The position numbers and the translations under genes were made by a program. Positions 40,976 through 51,200 of a stretch of DNA of 64,000 nt are shown piece after piece. A model generated the notes under the pieces. That model ran no database searches. It was not told where the DNA came from and was given only the letters and a program-made list of their open reading frames with translations. This DNA is from Parietichytrium sp. I65-24A (taxonomy: Eukaryota > Sar > Bigyra > Thraustochytrida > Thraustochytriidae). The stretch's first letter is position 1. Each line of letters opens with the position of its first letter. The stretch covers positions 1 through 64,000 of the forward strand of contig BLSF01000091.1 of NCBI GenBank assembly GCA_012862575.1, given 5' to 3'.

Positions 40976-42367
40976 ATGGGCGTGGCACTCTCGGCGCTGT
41001 GCTGTTGCACGAGCTGCGCGATGACGAGCGCCAGCTGCTGCTGCGCGGCAGGACGAGGCGCGAGCTCGATGGGAAGGCATGCCGCGAAAGGCACGTATGT
41101 GTCGTTGCTTGGGCTGGGCGTTCTGGTTTCGTGGATCGGGCAGAGATACCTGGACGATACGAACTGGGAGTTCCAGGAACTCGACTTCGTTTGCGACGGC
41201 TCTGACGGTGATACTGTGTGCAGCACAGACGGTTTTGTGTACAGATGCAGCTTCATGATGAGCATGTTCTTCTTGCTCATGCTGATTGGCAACTTGCCCT
41301 TCCCGACCATGGAGGGCGAAAGAAGGTGGCGGCCGCTGTTTGGGGATGGCTTTCAGAGCGGCTGCTGGGCCATCAAGATCCTTTTGTTCATTGCGGCTCT
41401 GGTGTGCACCATCTTCCTTCCCAGCTCCTTCTTTGACGTCACGGACAACGCGTGGGCTTGGGCCTGCCGTATCTTCTCTGGTATCTTTCTCGTTCTTCAG
41501 GTCTTTCTCCTCATCGACTTTGGGTATCAGGTGAACGACGACTGGGTGGATCGCGCGTACTCCGAAGGAGGGGACTCCGCAAACAGCCCAGGTTGGCTCA
41601 TCGGACTCATTGTTGGGTCTATTCTGTTCAACGGTGTTGCCATTACTGGTTTGGTCTTCTTGTTCACTGTCTATGGGGACTGCGGAATGACCGGCTACCA
41701 CGTTGTGACAGTGTTGGCGATTGTTGTGCTCAATGGCATCACGCTCTTCCGCGACAAGCTCGTTGGCGAACCTGGCGCAGTCTTCCCCACCTCAGTCGTC
41801 GTCGCATACGCCACCTACCTAATGTGGTCAGCCACCGAGTCCAACAAAGCAGAAGGTTGCCATCCTTATGACAACGGGTCTGACTTGATGGCATTTGTTG
41901 GATTTGCATTTGCAGCTCTGGCTCTTGTTTGGGCCTCTTACACTGCCTCGAAGCGCTTCACCAACCTTGTCGCAGGTGATGATAGCACTGCGTCGAGCTC
42001 TACCCAGGTTTCCAACATGGGCGGCCTTTATGCAGTGGGCACGGACAAGAATGGAAAGGAGATTCTTGCACGCGATCAGGAACAGCGTTATGAGCCAAGC
42101 GCAGACGAACAAGATTCGGGCAACCCTAACGACAAACTCGACGACAAGCCATGGCTCTTCCATCTCTTCATGATTGCCGGAGCGATGTACTCCGCCATGC
42201 TCCTCACCAACTGGGGCGTCGTATTTGATGGCACCGAATCCGAAGGCGCGGCCAACTTTACGATGTGGATCAAGCTTGTTTCGCAATGGATCACCCTCGT
42301 CCTGTACCTTTGGACCCTCCTCGCTCCACGCTTCCTCACAGGTCGCGATTTCTCGTTTTACGACTAA
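40976..42367 (+). CDS. SERINC/TMS1 family multipass membrane protein
   Basis: SERINC proteins (TDE1/TMS family) are multipass proteins of the secretory pathway and plasma membrane, now viewed as phospholipid scramblases and formerly as serine incorporators. The single-exon product is 463 aa, the usual size. It starts MGVALSALCCCTSCAMTSASCCC, the Cys-rich N-terminus typical of the family, followed by about ten hydrophobic segments. Recognisable ones include YVSLLGLGVLVSWIG, CSFMMSMFFLLMLIG, CWAIKILLFIAALVCTIFLP, WLIGLIVGSILFNGVAITGL, AFVGFAFAALALVWASY and LFHLFMIAGAMYSAMLLTNW. The last matches the conserved C-terminal SERINC block that precedes the final helix. An AATAAA occurs at 42448. It converges on the TBC gene with a 429-bp gap. 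Confidence 0.95.
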   Translation: MGVALSALCCCTSCAMTSASCCCAAGRGASSMGRHAAKGTYVSLLGLGVLVSWIGQRYLDDTNWEFQELDFVCDGSDGDTVCSTDGFVYRCSFMMSMFFLLMLIGNLPFPTMEGERRWRPLFGDGFQSGCWAIKILLFIAALVCTIFLPSSFFDVTDNAWAWACRIFSGIFLVLQVFLLIDFGYQVNDDWVDRAYSEGGDSANSPGWLIGLIVGSILFNGVAITGLVFLFTVYGDCGMTGYHVVTVLAIVVLNGITLFRDKLVGEPGAVFPTSVVVAYATYLMWSATESNKAEGCHPYDNGSDLMAFVGFAFAALALVWASYTASKRFTNLVAGDDSTASSSTQVSNMGGLYAVGTDKNGKEILARDQEQRYEPSADEQDSGNPNDKLDDKPWLFHLFMIAGAMYSAMLLTNWGVVFDGTESEGAANFTMWIKLVSQWITLVLYLWTLLAPRFLTGRDFSFYD

Positions 42368-42796
42368 TTCTGCGGACCCTGAAACATTAGCTCACATTAA
42401 TTAACACTTTGTTCACTTTTAAATTTTGATGTTCCTCGCGGGGAGCTAATAAAATTCTCCTTGTGTTATTGACTTGCCACGTTTGTAGTGCATTGACTGC
42501 AGAACTTCCGGGAGACAATTTTGCAATCGTTGTTTCTCGGGAAGAGTGCACTCCACCTCGCTAAGATATTCGAAACTAAAAGAGAAAGAAATTTCTGTCT
42601 GACACGAAGGTTCTATAAACGGCTTCAAGAGAGGGCAGTCGAACGAAGACGGAGAAGGAGGAAAATTTGAAAGTACAATATGACAACAAGAGTTTTGCAC
42701 AAAAAAATAAATGGTAGAGCTTCGCACCTCCCACAAAGCAAAATGCAGCCGAGTCGTCCAGTGCAGCACAGACGAAGGGCTTTGGCAAAATCCAAC
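42368..42796. other. Convergent 3' spacer between SERINC and TBC genes
   Basis: 429 bp holding the 3' untranslated regions of two convergent genes. A candidate polyadenylation signal for SERINC lies at 42448-42453. No gene was seen. Confidence 0.45.
42448..42453 (+). terminator. Candidate polyadenylation signal AATAAA (SERINC)
   Basis: AATAAA about 80 bp after the SERINC stop codon, on the same strand. Confidence 0.35.
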
Positions 42797-44107
42797 TCAT
42801 TCCCACGCATTTTCCGGGGCATTGTCACCAGAGCAGACTCCAAAGGCAAGACTCTGCGCTTCCACGTATTGTGGATCCTCCTCGCCTGCTGCGCGAGGAG
42901 AGGCGAAGTTCGAAAACGAGAACCCAAAGCTTGGTCTTGACGCAACGGACTTTCTCCTATCAGTCACCACTGAAGAAAGAGGTGTATTTACATCCGTCCA
43001 AACTGTCGAGGTGTCCTCAAAGCTAGAATCTAGATCATCAGGGGTCATGTACCACGACTGAGGCAATTCGATTGGTTTCATGTCCACGGCGTCCTGAATC
43101 AAATCTTTTTCGCTCCGCGTGAGCACGATCCGATGGACTCTCTCCAACAGATCGCCAGGCGGATCTTCGGCGACAACTCTCAAAAGTACGGCTGAACGCT
43201 CAAAATCAGACACTGAAAGCGCCTCCTCTTGATAGTCGATAAGAGCCAACGAAGTCTGGAATATTGCCGGCCAGCCTGTTTGGAAGAAGAGATCCCATAT
43301 CTCCGCCAAAGGCTCAAAAGGGACCATGTATGAAAACAGGGTCATAATCCAGTTCTGCGAGTAGAAGAGTGGCTCAAGCCCGATGCGACGAAAATTTTTG
43401 AACATTCTCGGGTACCTGGACGATATCATGCTCTCCATGATATCAGAAAATCTTCGCAGATTCGGGAGGTCTGGCTGGAACACGTGCAGCAGGCGATATT
43501 TAGGCGAGTGCACCATGTAACGCAGCAGCTGAAAGGCTCGGTCTTCGCTGCCCTCCATGTGCAATAATATGTTTGCTCCGAGAAAGTTCATTCCTTGCAC
43601 GTAGCTTATTTCAGGGAATTCGATCGCAAGCGCTCGAAGGACACGACCAAGGGAGTCGCGCATGTCCGTGTCTGCAAAAAAGTCAACGTCAGGGTACGTT
43701 CGCGGCAGATCTCTGTCGATCTGTTCCAAGGTTTCAATAGAGCACCTGTTAGTCGAGCAGATTGCGTCTACCACCGCGCTGCGGCTAAAACCCGATGGTG
43801 ACTCTTCGCAGCTCAGCCCGATGCTCCGGAGCGTCTTGGAAACTCGGTCCAGGGTTGTAGTTCTTTGCGCCAGCTTGAGCCACTCGTCTCCGCGTCTACG
43901 AAGAGACTTGGGGATCATCTTTTTCGATTTGACCGGCATGGGTTGCAGCCTCGAGACTATTCTCGACGGAGATGGAGCACCTGGAGGGCCAGGGGACACC
44001 ATCTCCTCCCCTGCAAGCATGAAATCGCCTCCTACTACTCCGCCCACTAGCTGCCCGGCGTGCGTTTCGCTCTTTTCATCTTTCGAGCCGCCGAGCCCGA
44101 AAAACAT
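42797..44107 (-). CDS. TBC-domain RabGAP
   Basis: TBC proteins stimulate GTP hydrolysis by Rab GTPases and so switch off membrane-traffic steps. The single exon encodes 436 aa. The TBC domain spans about residues 125-335. Both catalytic fingers are present: the IxxDxxR motif as IDRDLPRTYP, with the arginine at residue 136, and the YxQ motif as SYVQGMNFL, with the glutamine at 171. Later TBC helices are clear (FKNFRRIGLEPLFYSQNWIMTLFSYMVPFEPLAEIWDLFF). It should therefore be an active dual-finger GAP. The N-terminal 65 residues are Gly/Pro-rich and the C-terminal 80 residues Ser/Asp-rich; neither shows a known domain. The start is ATG MFFGLGGSKD. Its target Rab cannot be told. Confidence 0.94.
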   Translation of the reverse strand: MFFGLGGSKDEKSETHAGQLVGGVVGGDFMLAGEEMVSPGPPGAPSPSRIVSRLQPMPVKSKKMIPKSLRRRGDEWLKLAQRTTTLDRVSKTLRSIGLSCEESPSGFSRSAVVDAICSTNRCSIETLEQIDRDLPRTYPDVDFFADTDMRDSLGRVLRALAIEFPEISYVQGMNFLGANILLHMEGSEDRAFQLLRYMVHSPKYRLLHVFQPDLPNLRRFSDIMESMISSRYPRMFKNFRRIGLEPLFYSQNWIMTLFSYMVPFEPLAEIWDLFFQTGWPAIFQTSLALIDYQEEALSVSDFERSAVLLRVVAEDPPGDLLERVHRIVLTRSEKDLIQDAVDMKPIELPQSWYMTPDDLDSSFEDTSTVWTDVNTPLSSVVTDRRKSVASRPSFGFSFSNFASPRAAGEEDPQYVEAQSLAFGVCSGDNAPENAWE

Positions 44108-44130
44108 GGTCTTTCAGCACCGCCTCCGCT

Positions 44131-44460
44131 TCACCAAACTTGCACAGCTTCCGCTAGACTGTTCTGCCTTGGCTTTACGTGCGGGCGATCCGTGCGTGCC
44201 GCACCGTCTGCTCCGACACCGTGGTCTACCGTGCGCGCAGTCCCCTCTTTTCTACGCGGGAGTGTATAGTTTAATGTGTTCAACAAAGTCGCCACAGATG
44301 TCGCCTTTCTCTCGTGCTTTGCGCCCTTATGTTTTGCGAGCTTGGGCGGTTTAGCCCGGACGGATGGTACGCGCGGAGCTTTCCTACGCACTCGGCTAAT
44401 TGCCTTTACGGACTTTGTGGAAGAAGTGTCCTCGCAGACCTCGCAGTCGTTGCCAGACAT
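44131..44460 (-). CDS. Possible small basic protein, 109 aa (doubtful)
   Basis: An ATG-started frame, MSGNDCEVCEDTSSTKS, rich in Lys, Arg and Pro (APRVPSVRAKPPKLAKHKG), ends 23 bases before the TBC start on the same strand. It lies in otherwise non-coding sequence and resembles no family known to me. It may be a short real gene, an upstream reading frame in the TBC leader, or chance. Confidence 0.2.
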   Translation of the reverse strand: MSGNDCEVCEDTSSTKSVKAISRVRRKAPRVPSVRAKPPKLAKHKGAKHERKATSVATLLNTLNYTLPRRKEGTARTVDHGVGADGAARTDRPHVKPRQNSLAEAVQVW

Positions 44461-44637
44461 TACTGAAGTGGAATAGCAAGCATGTCGGGCAGAATTAGGC
44501 GTTGGCGTGGCTGCTCGTTAGGAGAAAGTGAGGCGACTAAGTACAAGTTTGCGATGTTGTGGGAGAAGGAAGTGTGGTCGTTGATGTTGTTGTTGTGTTG
44601 ATTGTTGATGTTGTTGTTGTCACGGTTGTTGGTGGAA

Positions 44638-44653
44638 AGAGAGAGAGAGAGAG

Positions 44654-44684
<31 letters not shown>
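44638..44684. repeat. (GA)n(GT)n compound microsatellite
   Basis: Nine or so GA units are followed directly by about fourteen GT units. The GT part is an alternating purine-pyrimidine tract that could adopt Z-DNA. Confidence 0.9.
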
Positions 44685-45086
44685 TTCTTTATTGTCACGA
44701 TCGCGTTATACTCTGATGCGGAGAGTTCGGAGAATCCGAAAAATCTGCCTGATGCAGTATGTCTTCCATGGACTATCTTGCCTTTACTTGCCATGAATGC
44801 CGGGCTGGAGAGTTTGGGATCGATCGAATTGAGAGGATATGGGACGGGACGGAAGCAAGTGCAAGCGAAGGGGCACAGGATCAGGGATCAGGTGGTCGGA
44901 AAGTCGAGCTAGCAATTGTGTGTTTGTGAGAAAGAGTACATAGTTTGATATTCTGACTATTCTGCTTGCCCTGCATAGGTGCCGCCATGGCACTCGATGG
45001 CATTCCAAAAAACTATAACACTTGCTTTTGTGTGCAGGGAGGGTTGCGTGAATCAAATACTTTTATGCATTCGACAGAGTTTCGAC

Positions 45087-46994
45087 TTAATGAGCCCCGT
45101 TCGAGTAGCCGTTTCCATGCCGTTTGGGCGAGGACGAGGAGGCCTCCGCTACAAACTCAATTTCGTCATCATCATCGTCATCGTCGTCGTCATCGCCTTC
45201 AGACTCGCTCGCCAGAGCATGGCTGTACCCCGTACTGTTCAACTCCACGGCTTCCTCGTCTTCAGTTGACGCGAAGTGCTTGGGAAGCTCGATCTCTCTC
45301 TCCGGAAATGCCGGGATACCGTGTAGCGTGCCGCTATTGAAGTCGTCCAGGGCTTGGTATTTGACCTCAGTGCCCCCGAAGCAGCACCTTACACAACACA
45401 TCAGTACGAGCGTAGTGATGAAAGTCAAGATGAAGGACCCGATCCCAGCCTTCGCCTTATTGCTATTGTCCTTGATGGTGACCGCTCCGTCGCTGTCGCT
45501 GTCGCTGTTGCCAGAGCTGCCCGAGGCGCCGCCAATAAAAGATTCCACGCATGACTCAATCGCCATCAGATTCGCCTTGCGGTCCACCGTAATGTTCCAG
45601 CCCCGGAGGACATTGAGCCCCAGCACAGCAGCAGAAGTCTTCTTGCTATCTACCTGCAAGAACCCGACGCAGAACGTGGATCTTGGCGTCCCTGGTTCCA
45701 GCGGGAGCCTGTACATGTACTCTTTAGGGAGAATGTGCATCTCCCTCAACACACCGCCGGCCGGGGCCGATGCGCCCGAGCTCTGGACAGGGAACCGAAA
45801 GACAATCTCTGGGAACTCGGAATTGAGCACGCTCTGCAGCGCGGCGTAGTCCTCGGGCTTCTCCGACGCAAAAACGTCTGGATAAGCCTTCGCAAAGTCG
45901 GACTCGCCCAAGTCATAGCACGCGAGCGCCTGGGCGTCGCCCGTTACGCGGCGATTGCCGCCGCACTTGGCGCTGGCCGCGCACTCCGCAAAGAGTTTCT
46001 TGCGCGCCTCGGCGAACAATTCTTTGGGCAGCCAGGACAGCGCCGAGCCGGAGTTGACAGCCGCATAGACCTGCCTGGAGGACATGCAGTCCTGCGAGCC
46101 GATCTTGAACGGCGAGCTCTTGCTGAGCGCTAGCCGATACGCCCCGTCAAAGTCCCATTTGAGTTCCGGCGCGAGGATTTGCATCCACTTGGCTCTCGCG
46201 GGGAATTCGAGTTCCTTGCCGACGTAGAACGATCCGCCCGAGAACCCGGCGGGCGCGAAGCAGGCGCCCCATCCATTGGCCGCAAGAAGTGTCAGGCCGC
46301 TGCCATAGCCCACGCCCAGCGTGCCGTCCGCGAGCTGTTCCCGCAACGCTCCTTGAATGTTCTCCGCGCAGCCCACCGTCATCCACGCTTGGTACGCCGA
46401 CACGTTCAGCCTGGTGGCCACGAACTCCCCTTTCACTTGACTACCGTCCTCGAAGCTCTCCTCCAAAACGCAGTCGTCCGCAGCGCCGTTCCGCACCTGT
46501 TCCGCGCACCTGTTCCGGGAACCTGCCGGGCACATCAGGTCCGTGCAACGCACTCTCAGCGCCTCGTGCTTGCGGTTCATTAGCCGTTCCATTCGCTTCG
46601 CCCCGCAGCTGGCTTCCGAGCAGCCGGAGCAGCTCAGGTACGTGAGCTTGGACCCGGAATCCAGCGCCATCCTGAACGTGTGGCCCCTGTGCGCGGCCGA
46701 AACGGACGCCGTAACGGACGAGTCGTGCTGCGTAACGGCGTCCGTTTCCGTTTCCGTTTCGCCGCCGTTATCGTACGCATCGTCTTCGGTTGGGGCTGCG
46801 CGGACGATAAGCGCCTCCTCCTGCGCCTTCACCTCCACGTAAACGTACCCGAGGACGTCCGCGTCCCCTAGCAGAGGCACCTCTACGCGCGCCACGTCCC
46901 ACGGGTGGTGCACGGGAGCTGTCCCGTCCGAGTCCCCGCGTACCGACTGCGTACGCGCCGCGGACACCCACGCAGCTAGCCACCACACGCGCAT
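45087..46994 (-). CDS. Membrane-anchored A1 (pepsin-like) aspartic protease homologue, second catalytic Asp replaced by Asn
   Basis: A pepsin-like family member of the BACE, plasmepsin V or nepenthesin-like kind. The ATG gives MRVWWLAAWVSAARTQS, a likely signal peptide; an upstream GTG is not used. The product is 635 aa. The first active-site motif is intact at residues 112-115 (MALDSGSKLTYLSC), followed by a Cys-rich insertion (CSGCSEASCG) as in plasmepsin V/ASP5. ADGTLGVGYG (222-231) matches the A1 core, and AVLGLNVLRGWNITVDRK (456-473) matches its C-terminal end. The second site, where D[ST]G is expected, reads AAVNSGSALSWLP with Asn314 (codon AAC), so normal catalysis is doubtful. One transmembrane helix lies at 519-539 (FILTFITTLVLMCC), followed by a tail of about 95 residues containing ten consecutive Asp. 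It is probably in the secretory pathway as a type I protein. Confidence 0.88.
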   Translation of the reverse strand: MRVWWLAAWVSAARTQSVRGDSDGTAPVHHPWDVARVEVPLLGDADVLGYVYVEVKAQEEALIVRAAPTEDDAYDNGGETETETDAVTQHDSSVTASVSAAHRGHTFRMALDSGSKLTYLSCSGCSEASCGAKRMERLMNRKHEALRVRCTDLMCPAGSRNRCAEQVRNGAADDCVLEESFEDGSQVKGEFVATRLNVSAYQAWMTVGCAENIQGALREQLADGTLGVGYGSGLTLLAANGWGACFAPAGFSGGSFYVGKELEFPARAKWMQILAPELKWDFDGAYRLALSKSSPFKIGSQDCMSSRQVYAAVNSGSALSWLPKELFAEARKKLFAECAASAKCGGNRRVTGDAQALACYDLGESDFAKAYPDVFASEKPEDYAALQSVLNSEFPEIVFRFPVQSSGASAPAGGVLREMHILPKEYMYRLPLEPGTPRSTFCVGFLQVDSKKTSAAVLGLNVLRGWNITVDRKANLMAIESCVESFIGGASGSSGNSDSDSDGAVTIKDNSNKAKAGIGSFILTFITTLVLMCCVRCCFGGTEVKYQALDDFNSGTLHGIPAFPEREIELPKHFASTEDEEAVELNSTGYSHALASESEGDDDDDDDDDDEIEFVAEASSSSPKRHGNGYSNGAH

Positions 46995-47520
46995 GGTGCG
47001 ATTCACACCGGAGGCAGGGTCGCGGATGCTGTTCCGAGCTGGCCCGGGAACGTTCCTGGGAGCCAGGCAGAGCGAGCAGTTTCACAGGTGTCCTCGGAGT
47101 CTTAGTGTCCCAGTAGTGATATCGGGTACCCCTCCCCCCACTTCCCTTTTCCTTCTCCTTCTCCTTCTTCTCCTCCTCCTCACAGCATGCGGCTGATGTG
47201 GAAAAAAAAACGACGGGAAGGAACGTTCCTAGGAACACGCAGGCTGCGCGGCTAGCGTTCTGTCTAAGCGATGACCTAGTCAGTGCTTCAAGTACGCGAG
47301 GACACTCCCGTCACCGAGTGACTGTGGGAACTGGAGGCAAACGAAAAGCCGCGAAAAGAAAAGTAGGTACGAATTCCGCAGATCGGAGAGGAACAACAAC
47401 TTAGGGTCGGGTACCGTAAACGTTAGGCGTGGAGGTAGGAAACAGGCTGGAGAGAAATATCGAGTGGAAATTCGTGGTTCACGGTTTATGGAGTTGTCAA
47501 TCAAAATGATGATTATCATA

Positions 47521-47546
47521 ATCATGATCATCTCCATGATCATGAT
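47521..47546. repeat. Perfect inverted repeat, 11-bp arms with 4-bp loop
   Basis: ATCATGATCAT and its reverse complement ATGATCATGAT flank CTCC. The upstream flank (TGATTATCATA) extends the ATGATCAT theme. The same core occurs in the centre of the 34-bp palindrome at 23791-23824. Confidence 0.85.
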
Positions 47547-47563
47547 GGACGAAATGACTAGCT

Positions 47564-47757
47564 AGAGATGAAGATGGAGATGACAAGAAGCGATCGTCGC
47601 TCTTGGCATAACCAGAGATGAAGATGGAGATGACAAGAAGCGATCGTCGCTCTTGACATAACCAGAGATGAAGATGGAGATGACAAGAAGCGATCGTCGC
47701 TCTTGACATAACCAGAGATGAAGATGGAGATGACAAGAAGCGATCGTCGCTCTTGGC
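47564..47757. repeat. 50-bp tandem repeat, about four copies
   Basis: Units start at 47564, 47614, 47664 and 47714, and the last is cut short after 44 bp. Copies are nearly identical, differing mainly at one G/A position after GCTCTTG. Each unit has a purine part (AGAGATGAAGATGGAGATGA) and a hairpin part, AGCGA-TCG-TCGCT. The period is not a multiple of three, so the open frame across it shifts each copy and is unlikely to be coding. Confidence 0.92.
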
Positions 47758-48127
47758 CGGAGCGCTTATTGTGTACGCCGGCCAGTCGCGTGCAGTGATA
47801 TCGGGAATGACAAAAGGGTCAAAGGCTGGTGGCAAGATGGGCACTCCAGGAAACAAACCCTCATGATATAACCGAACCGCGGAGCTTGATGGCGCAAGTA
47901 TAAGCAGAGGCCAAGACGAAAGGAGCACCTGATCAGAGTGTGTCGGCAGCAGATCGCATCAGAGTGAAGCTGGGGTGGAGGCAGCTGCTGGCCATGGCGC
48001 GTGGAGCTGGTGATCGTTCAATTTGAACGGGAGACTTGCGTTAATACCTGGGCTGTAGTCGATGCGACAATGCGCGTCAATGCCGGAATAATGTGATGCT
48101 GTAGTTGCCCGAGCGGTGTTCAAGAAG

Positions 48128-48180
48128 GATTGATTGATTGATTGATTGATTGAATGAATGATTGATGGATTGATTGATTT
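48128..48180. repeat. (GATT)n microsatellite
   Basis: GATT tetranucleotides interrupted by GAAT and GGAT variants, about 53 bp long, just beyond the stop codon of the giant membrane protein gene. Confidence 0.85.
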
Positions 48181-48253
48181 TCATACGCATATGCTGGATT
48201 GGGAACCTCGATCAGAGAGGAGAGTACTTGGAAAAAGGAGAAGACTGGGTCCA

Positions 48254-51200
48254 CTAGAGCATGTCATCAGATACCGTTGATCCCTTGGCGGAGATCTCAA
48301 GCGCCTCGACCGGCTCTTCTTGGCGTCGCTTCCAGAGCACGTAGAGAGCGGCTGCAGCGCCGACCACAAGAGCTGCTCCGCCTGTGGCAAGGCCGATTGC
48401 TAGAGCTGAGGAACTGTCTTGTTCCACGGCAAAATCGTCAGTTACGGTAGGCGCGACAAATAGCGAAGTGACTCGCTCTGCAGTGTTCAGCGAACTCTCC
48501 TTGGCGGCGCTCCTGGTAGCGTTTACCTCTGCTTCGGTTGGCAGAACCCAAGATTGCTCTGTCCCGTCAAATGCTGGAATGACCGGCGCGTTGAAGAACA
48601 GGCCGATGCTTTCATCATCCGCGCTGAGCTGCCGTCCCTCGGTCGTACTGATTGGCATCGTCGATTCAGAGAGGCGAAATTGGTTTCCGAACAGGTCCCT
48701 GATTCCGGTGAGAGTCAGGTTCAGCGTTGCGTTTGACCAAAATAACACGTCCTCGGCCCTGCTTACTTCTAAGATGACGTGCACTTGAGTCGACTGTACG
48801 GGGCAGTAAACCTGAGCAGCTTGCGAGCCACGCTCCTCGGTGCGTATTATGGCGGTGACGTGCAAGCAATCGACGGCCTCGTTGAAGCCAAACTGCGCAA
48901 TTGGGAACGCCTTCGTTGGCCTGAGGAGAATTTTCGTGTTCGAGTATGTTAGTAGAACTGGCCCGCGAGTGTCCACAAAGCCAGCGCGAACCCCAGATCT
49001 AGTCTCGCCTGTTTTGCGAGTCTCGCCACCCTGAGTTGTCTTGGTGCACAGTGTTCTCAACTCGAACAAATATCTTTGTTCATCTCGAAAGGACGACCCG
49101 GCCGAGCCGGTGAGTGCAGCCGTATTGAGTGTGACCAAAGCGTTGCCGTAATTGTCTTCCTGTTCCGCAAATGTGACGATGCGCTGTAGTCCTTGGTCCA
49201 TCAAGAAACGTTCTGGAAGTTGCACCCACTCATCCACTCCGCCTGCCTCCTTCGTCCAGAGGGACACGGTGACGCCAACATCTTCCATGTCCCGCCACTT
49301 GGTCGGCAGAGGGTTTTTGGCAGAAACGCTGAACGTCGTCGTCTCCGAGGACACCAGAAATGTCGAATCTGGCTCCTTCAAGTCACCGCTCCAGAGAACT
49401 TGTGGGCATGCCGATGCCCACACAACGTCAAAACTGAAGGGCGCGGAGACAGAGCTGTCGCAACTGGATGACACTTTACCAGAAGTGCTCAGAGACAAAA
49501 GTGCTGTGTCAAGGCGCTCCAAGTAGACGTAAATATTTGTCTTGGTTTTCCCTTCCAGCGTAAGAGAGAGAGGCTGATTGAGGCTGGCGCTGCCGATCTG
49601 GAAACTAACTGCGCTTGCAGCAATTTCCGCGTCGAGCTCGATAACAACGGAAATATCTTCGCCTGCAGCCATGTCCATAGTAGAGACTTCCAGGATAAAT
49701 CGCGTCCTGTCGGATTCCAACGGGCCTGATGGAGACTCGATGATGTTCAAGCCGAGCTTTTGTCGGGCGTCTGTGCCCTCGACGTGGGGGCACATGGTCT
49801 CTCCGCCACACACCTCAAATATGAGCGAGCCAGAGTACGGTGACTCATAAGCGTCCAAACACAAGTTATCTCCACTGTCTTGCTCGGTGAGGAAAACTTC
49901 CAAACTCTGAGTGCTTACGAGACCGCTCGTATCGGTCGTTTCGCCCGTGACTACGGTGGTGAATTCCAGGTTAGTGCTCAGCGTTGGACCAACGACGAAG
50001 CCTCCAAAACCAAACATCGCCGAGAGATCCATCCCGACCGTATTCGTTTTTGTGAAGGTGTAGCCCGAATATGCTGTGACACTTGAAGACGCCAGTGCAC
50101 TTTCGCGCGCAATCGTGATATCGCTCGATCCAAAGGTGAGACGATTGGCGGAAGAAGCCCCGCCGCTGAGCAAACCTGCCAGGTTTACTGGCTTGTTTCG
50201 GGCTTGCAATTTGTCATCCTCCCAGTGCTGCAAGAGGGAATCCCACTTGATTTTGGAACTCTGAGCAATCTTTAGAAGATTCGCTGCCTCCGACTTTTGA
50301 TCTTCGGAAGTTTCGAGGCTATGCAGAGCTGCATTGCTGTCATCGATCGTCTGCTGAATCTTTTTCTTCGCCAAGCCGCAGTCGGCTCTTGAGAAGAAAA
50401 CAACAGACTCTTCTCCTCTGCCCCAGAATGTGGAGTCGGTGCTGTTCGGAAGGCAGGTGAGCGGGTTCCAGTAAACAAATCTAGAGCGAATGAACTTTGC
50501 GACGGAACCGATTAGGAGAACCATGTCAGCGCTGGAACCACCATCTCCGCTTGACGACGTGCTCAGTGTCATAGATTCACTTTTGATTCGTGTCGTCAAA
50601 GTGTCCTCGTACTTTTCGTTCCGAAGAGAGTAGTCACTGTCTCCAACGCTTCCGGACACGCTCAAATCTACCGTTTTGAAAGGGCAACCACTGAAGGGTA
50701 TGCAGATCTCCAGCTCAGTTGAAGCTTCGACCCCGACTGCAATCGAGGAACCAGTTTCCCTATCTGAAGAGTAGAAGACGTGTGTCTCCAGCGACCTTTC
50801 CATCGACATCGACACGGATTGGTAGCTACCGGATCCTATCGGGGGACTGTACAGGTAGTAGAGTGGCTTGAAGGATTGCTCGTCGGTGAAGTAGGTAACG
50901 ACACTATCCGCAGTGAGCTGCTTGTGCCCCAGTACAAGAACTTTCACAGGCTGAGCATCAGATTGCAAGTCCAATTCGGAGTGAGACATGGTGGGCACGA
51001 TTTTCAGGACGTAATCCGCGAGCTCAAAACCTTCTGCGACGGGGTCGCCAGTGAGAAGATATTGCCTTGCAAAGGTTTGTCCGTACTCGTCAACCTCAAT
51101 CGCTGCGTCGCACCCTCCCTTGGCCGAGTGGCAAGGGTCGTTCTCAGCTTGAAGCTCAGAGCTGAGGTGCAAGCGGGTTCCGTTGGGCATACGATTGCAT

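Larger units (their letters stand above)
44108..45086. other. Spacer between TBC and aspartic-protease-like genes, with GA and GT repeats
   Basis: About 980 bp between two minus-strand genes. Apart from a doubtful small open frame at 44131-44460 it contains GTT-rich sequence (44580-44635), a GA run and a GT run. No other gene was seen. Confidence 0.45.
46995..48253. other. Spacer with palindrome and 50-bp tandem repeat
   Basis: About 1.26 kb between the aspartic-protease-like gene and the giant membrane protein gene, both minus strand. It contains a hairpin-forming palindrome (47521-47546), a four-copy 50-bp tandem array (47564-47757) and a GATT microsatellite (48128-48180). No gene was seen. 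Confidence 0.5.

Noticed and set aside
40724-41701. 325-aa minus-strand frame over the SERINC start
   Set aside because: It is antisense to a clear SERINC gene and has no recognisable motif.
47564-47757. CRISPR-like array
   Set aside because: The copies are contiguous 50-bp units without unique spacers, in a eukaryotic nuclear context with no cas gene.
47497-47928. 143-aa minus-strand frame with repeating peptides
   Set aside because: It arises from the 50-bp tandem array, whose period shifts frame each copy; the peptide changes register, so coding is unlikely.
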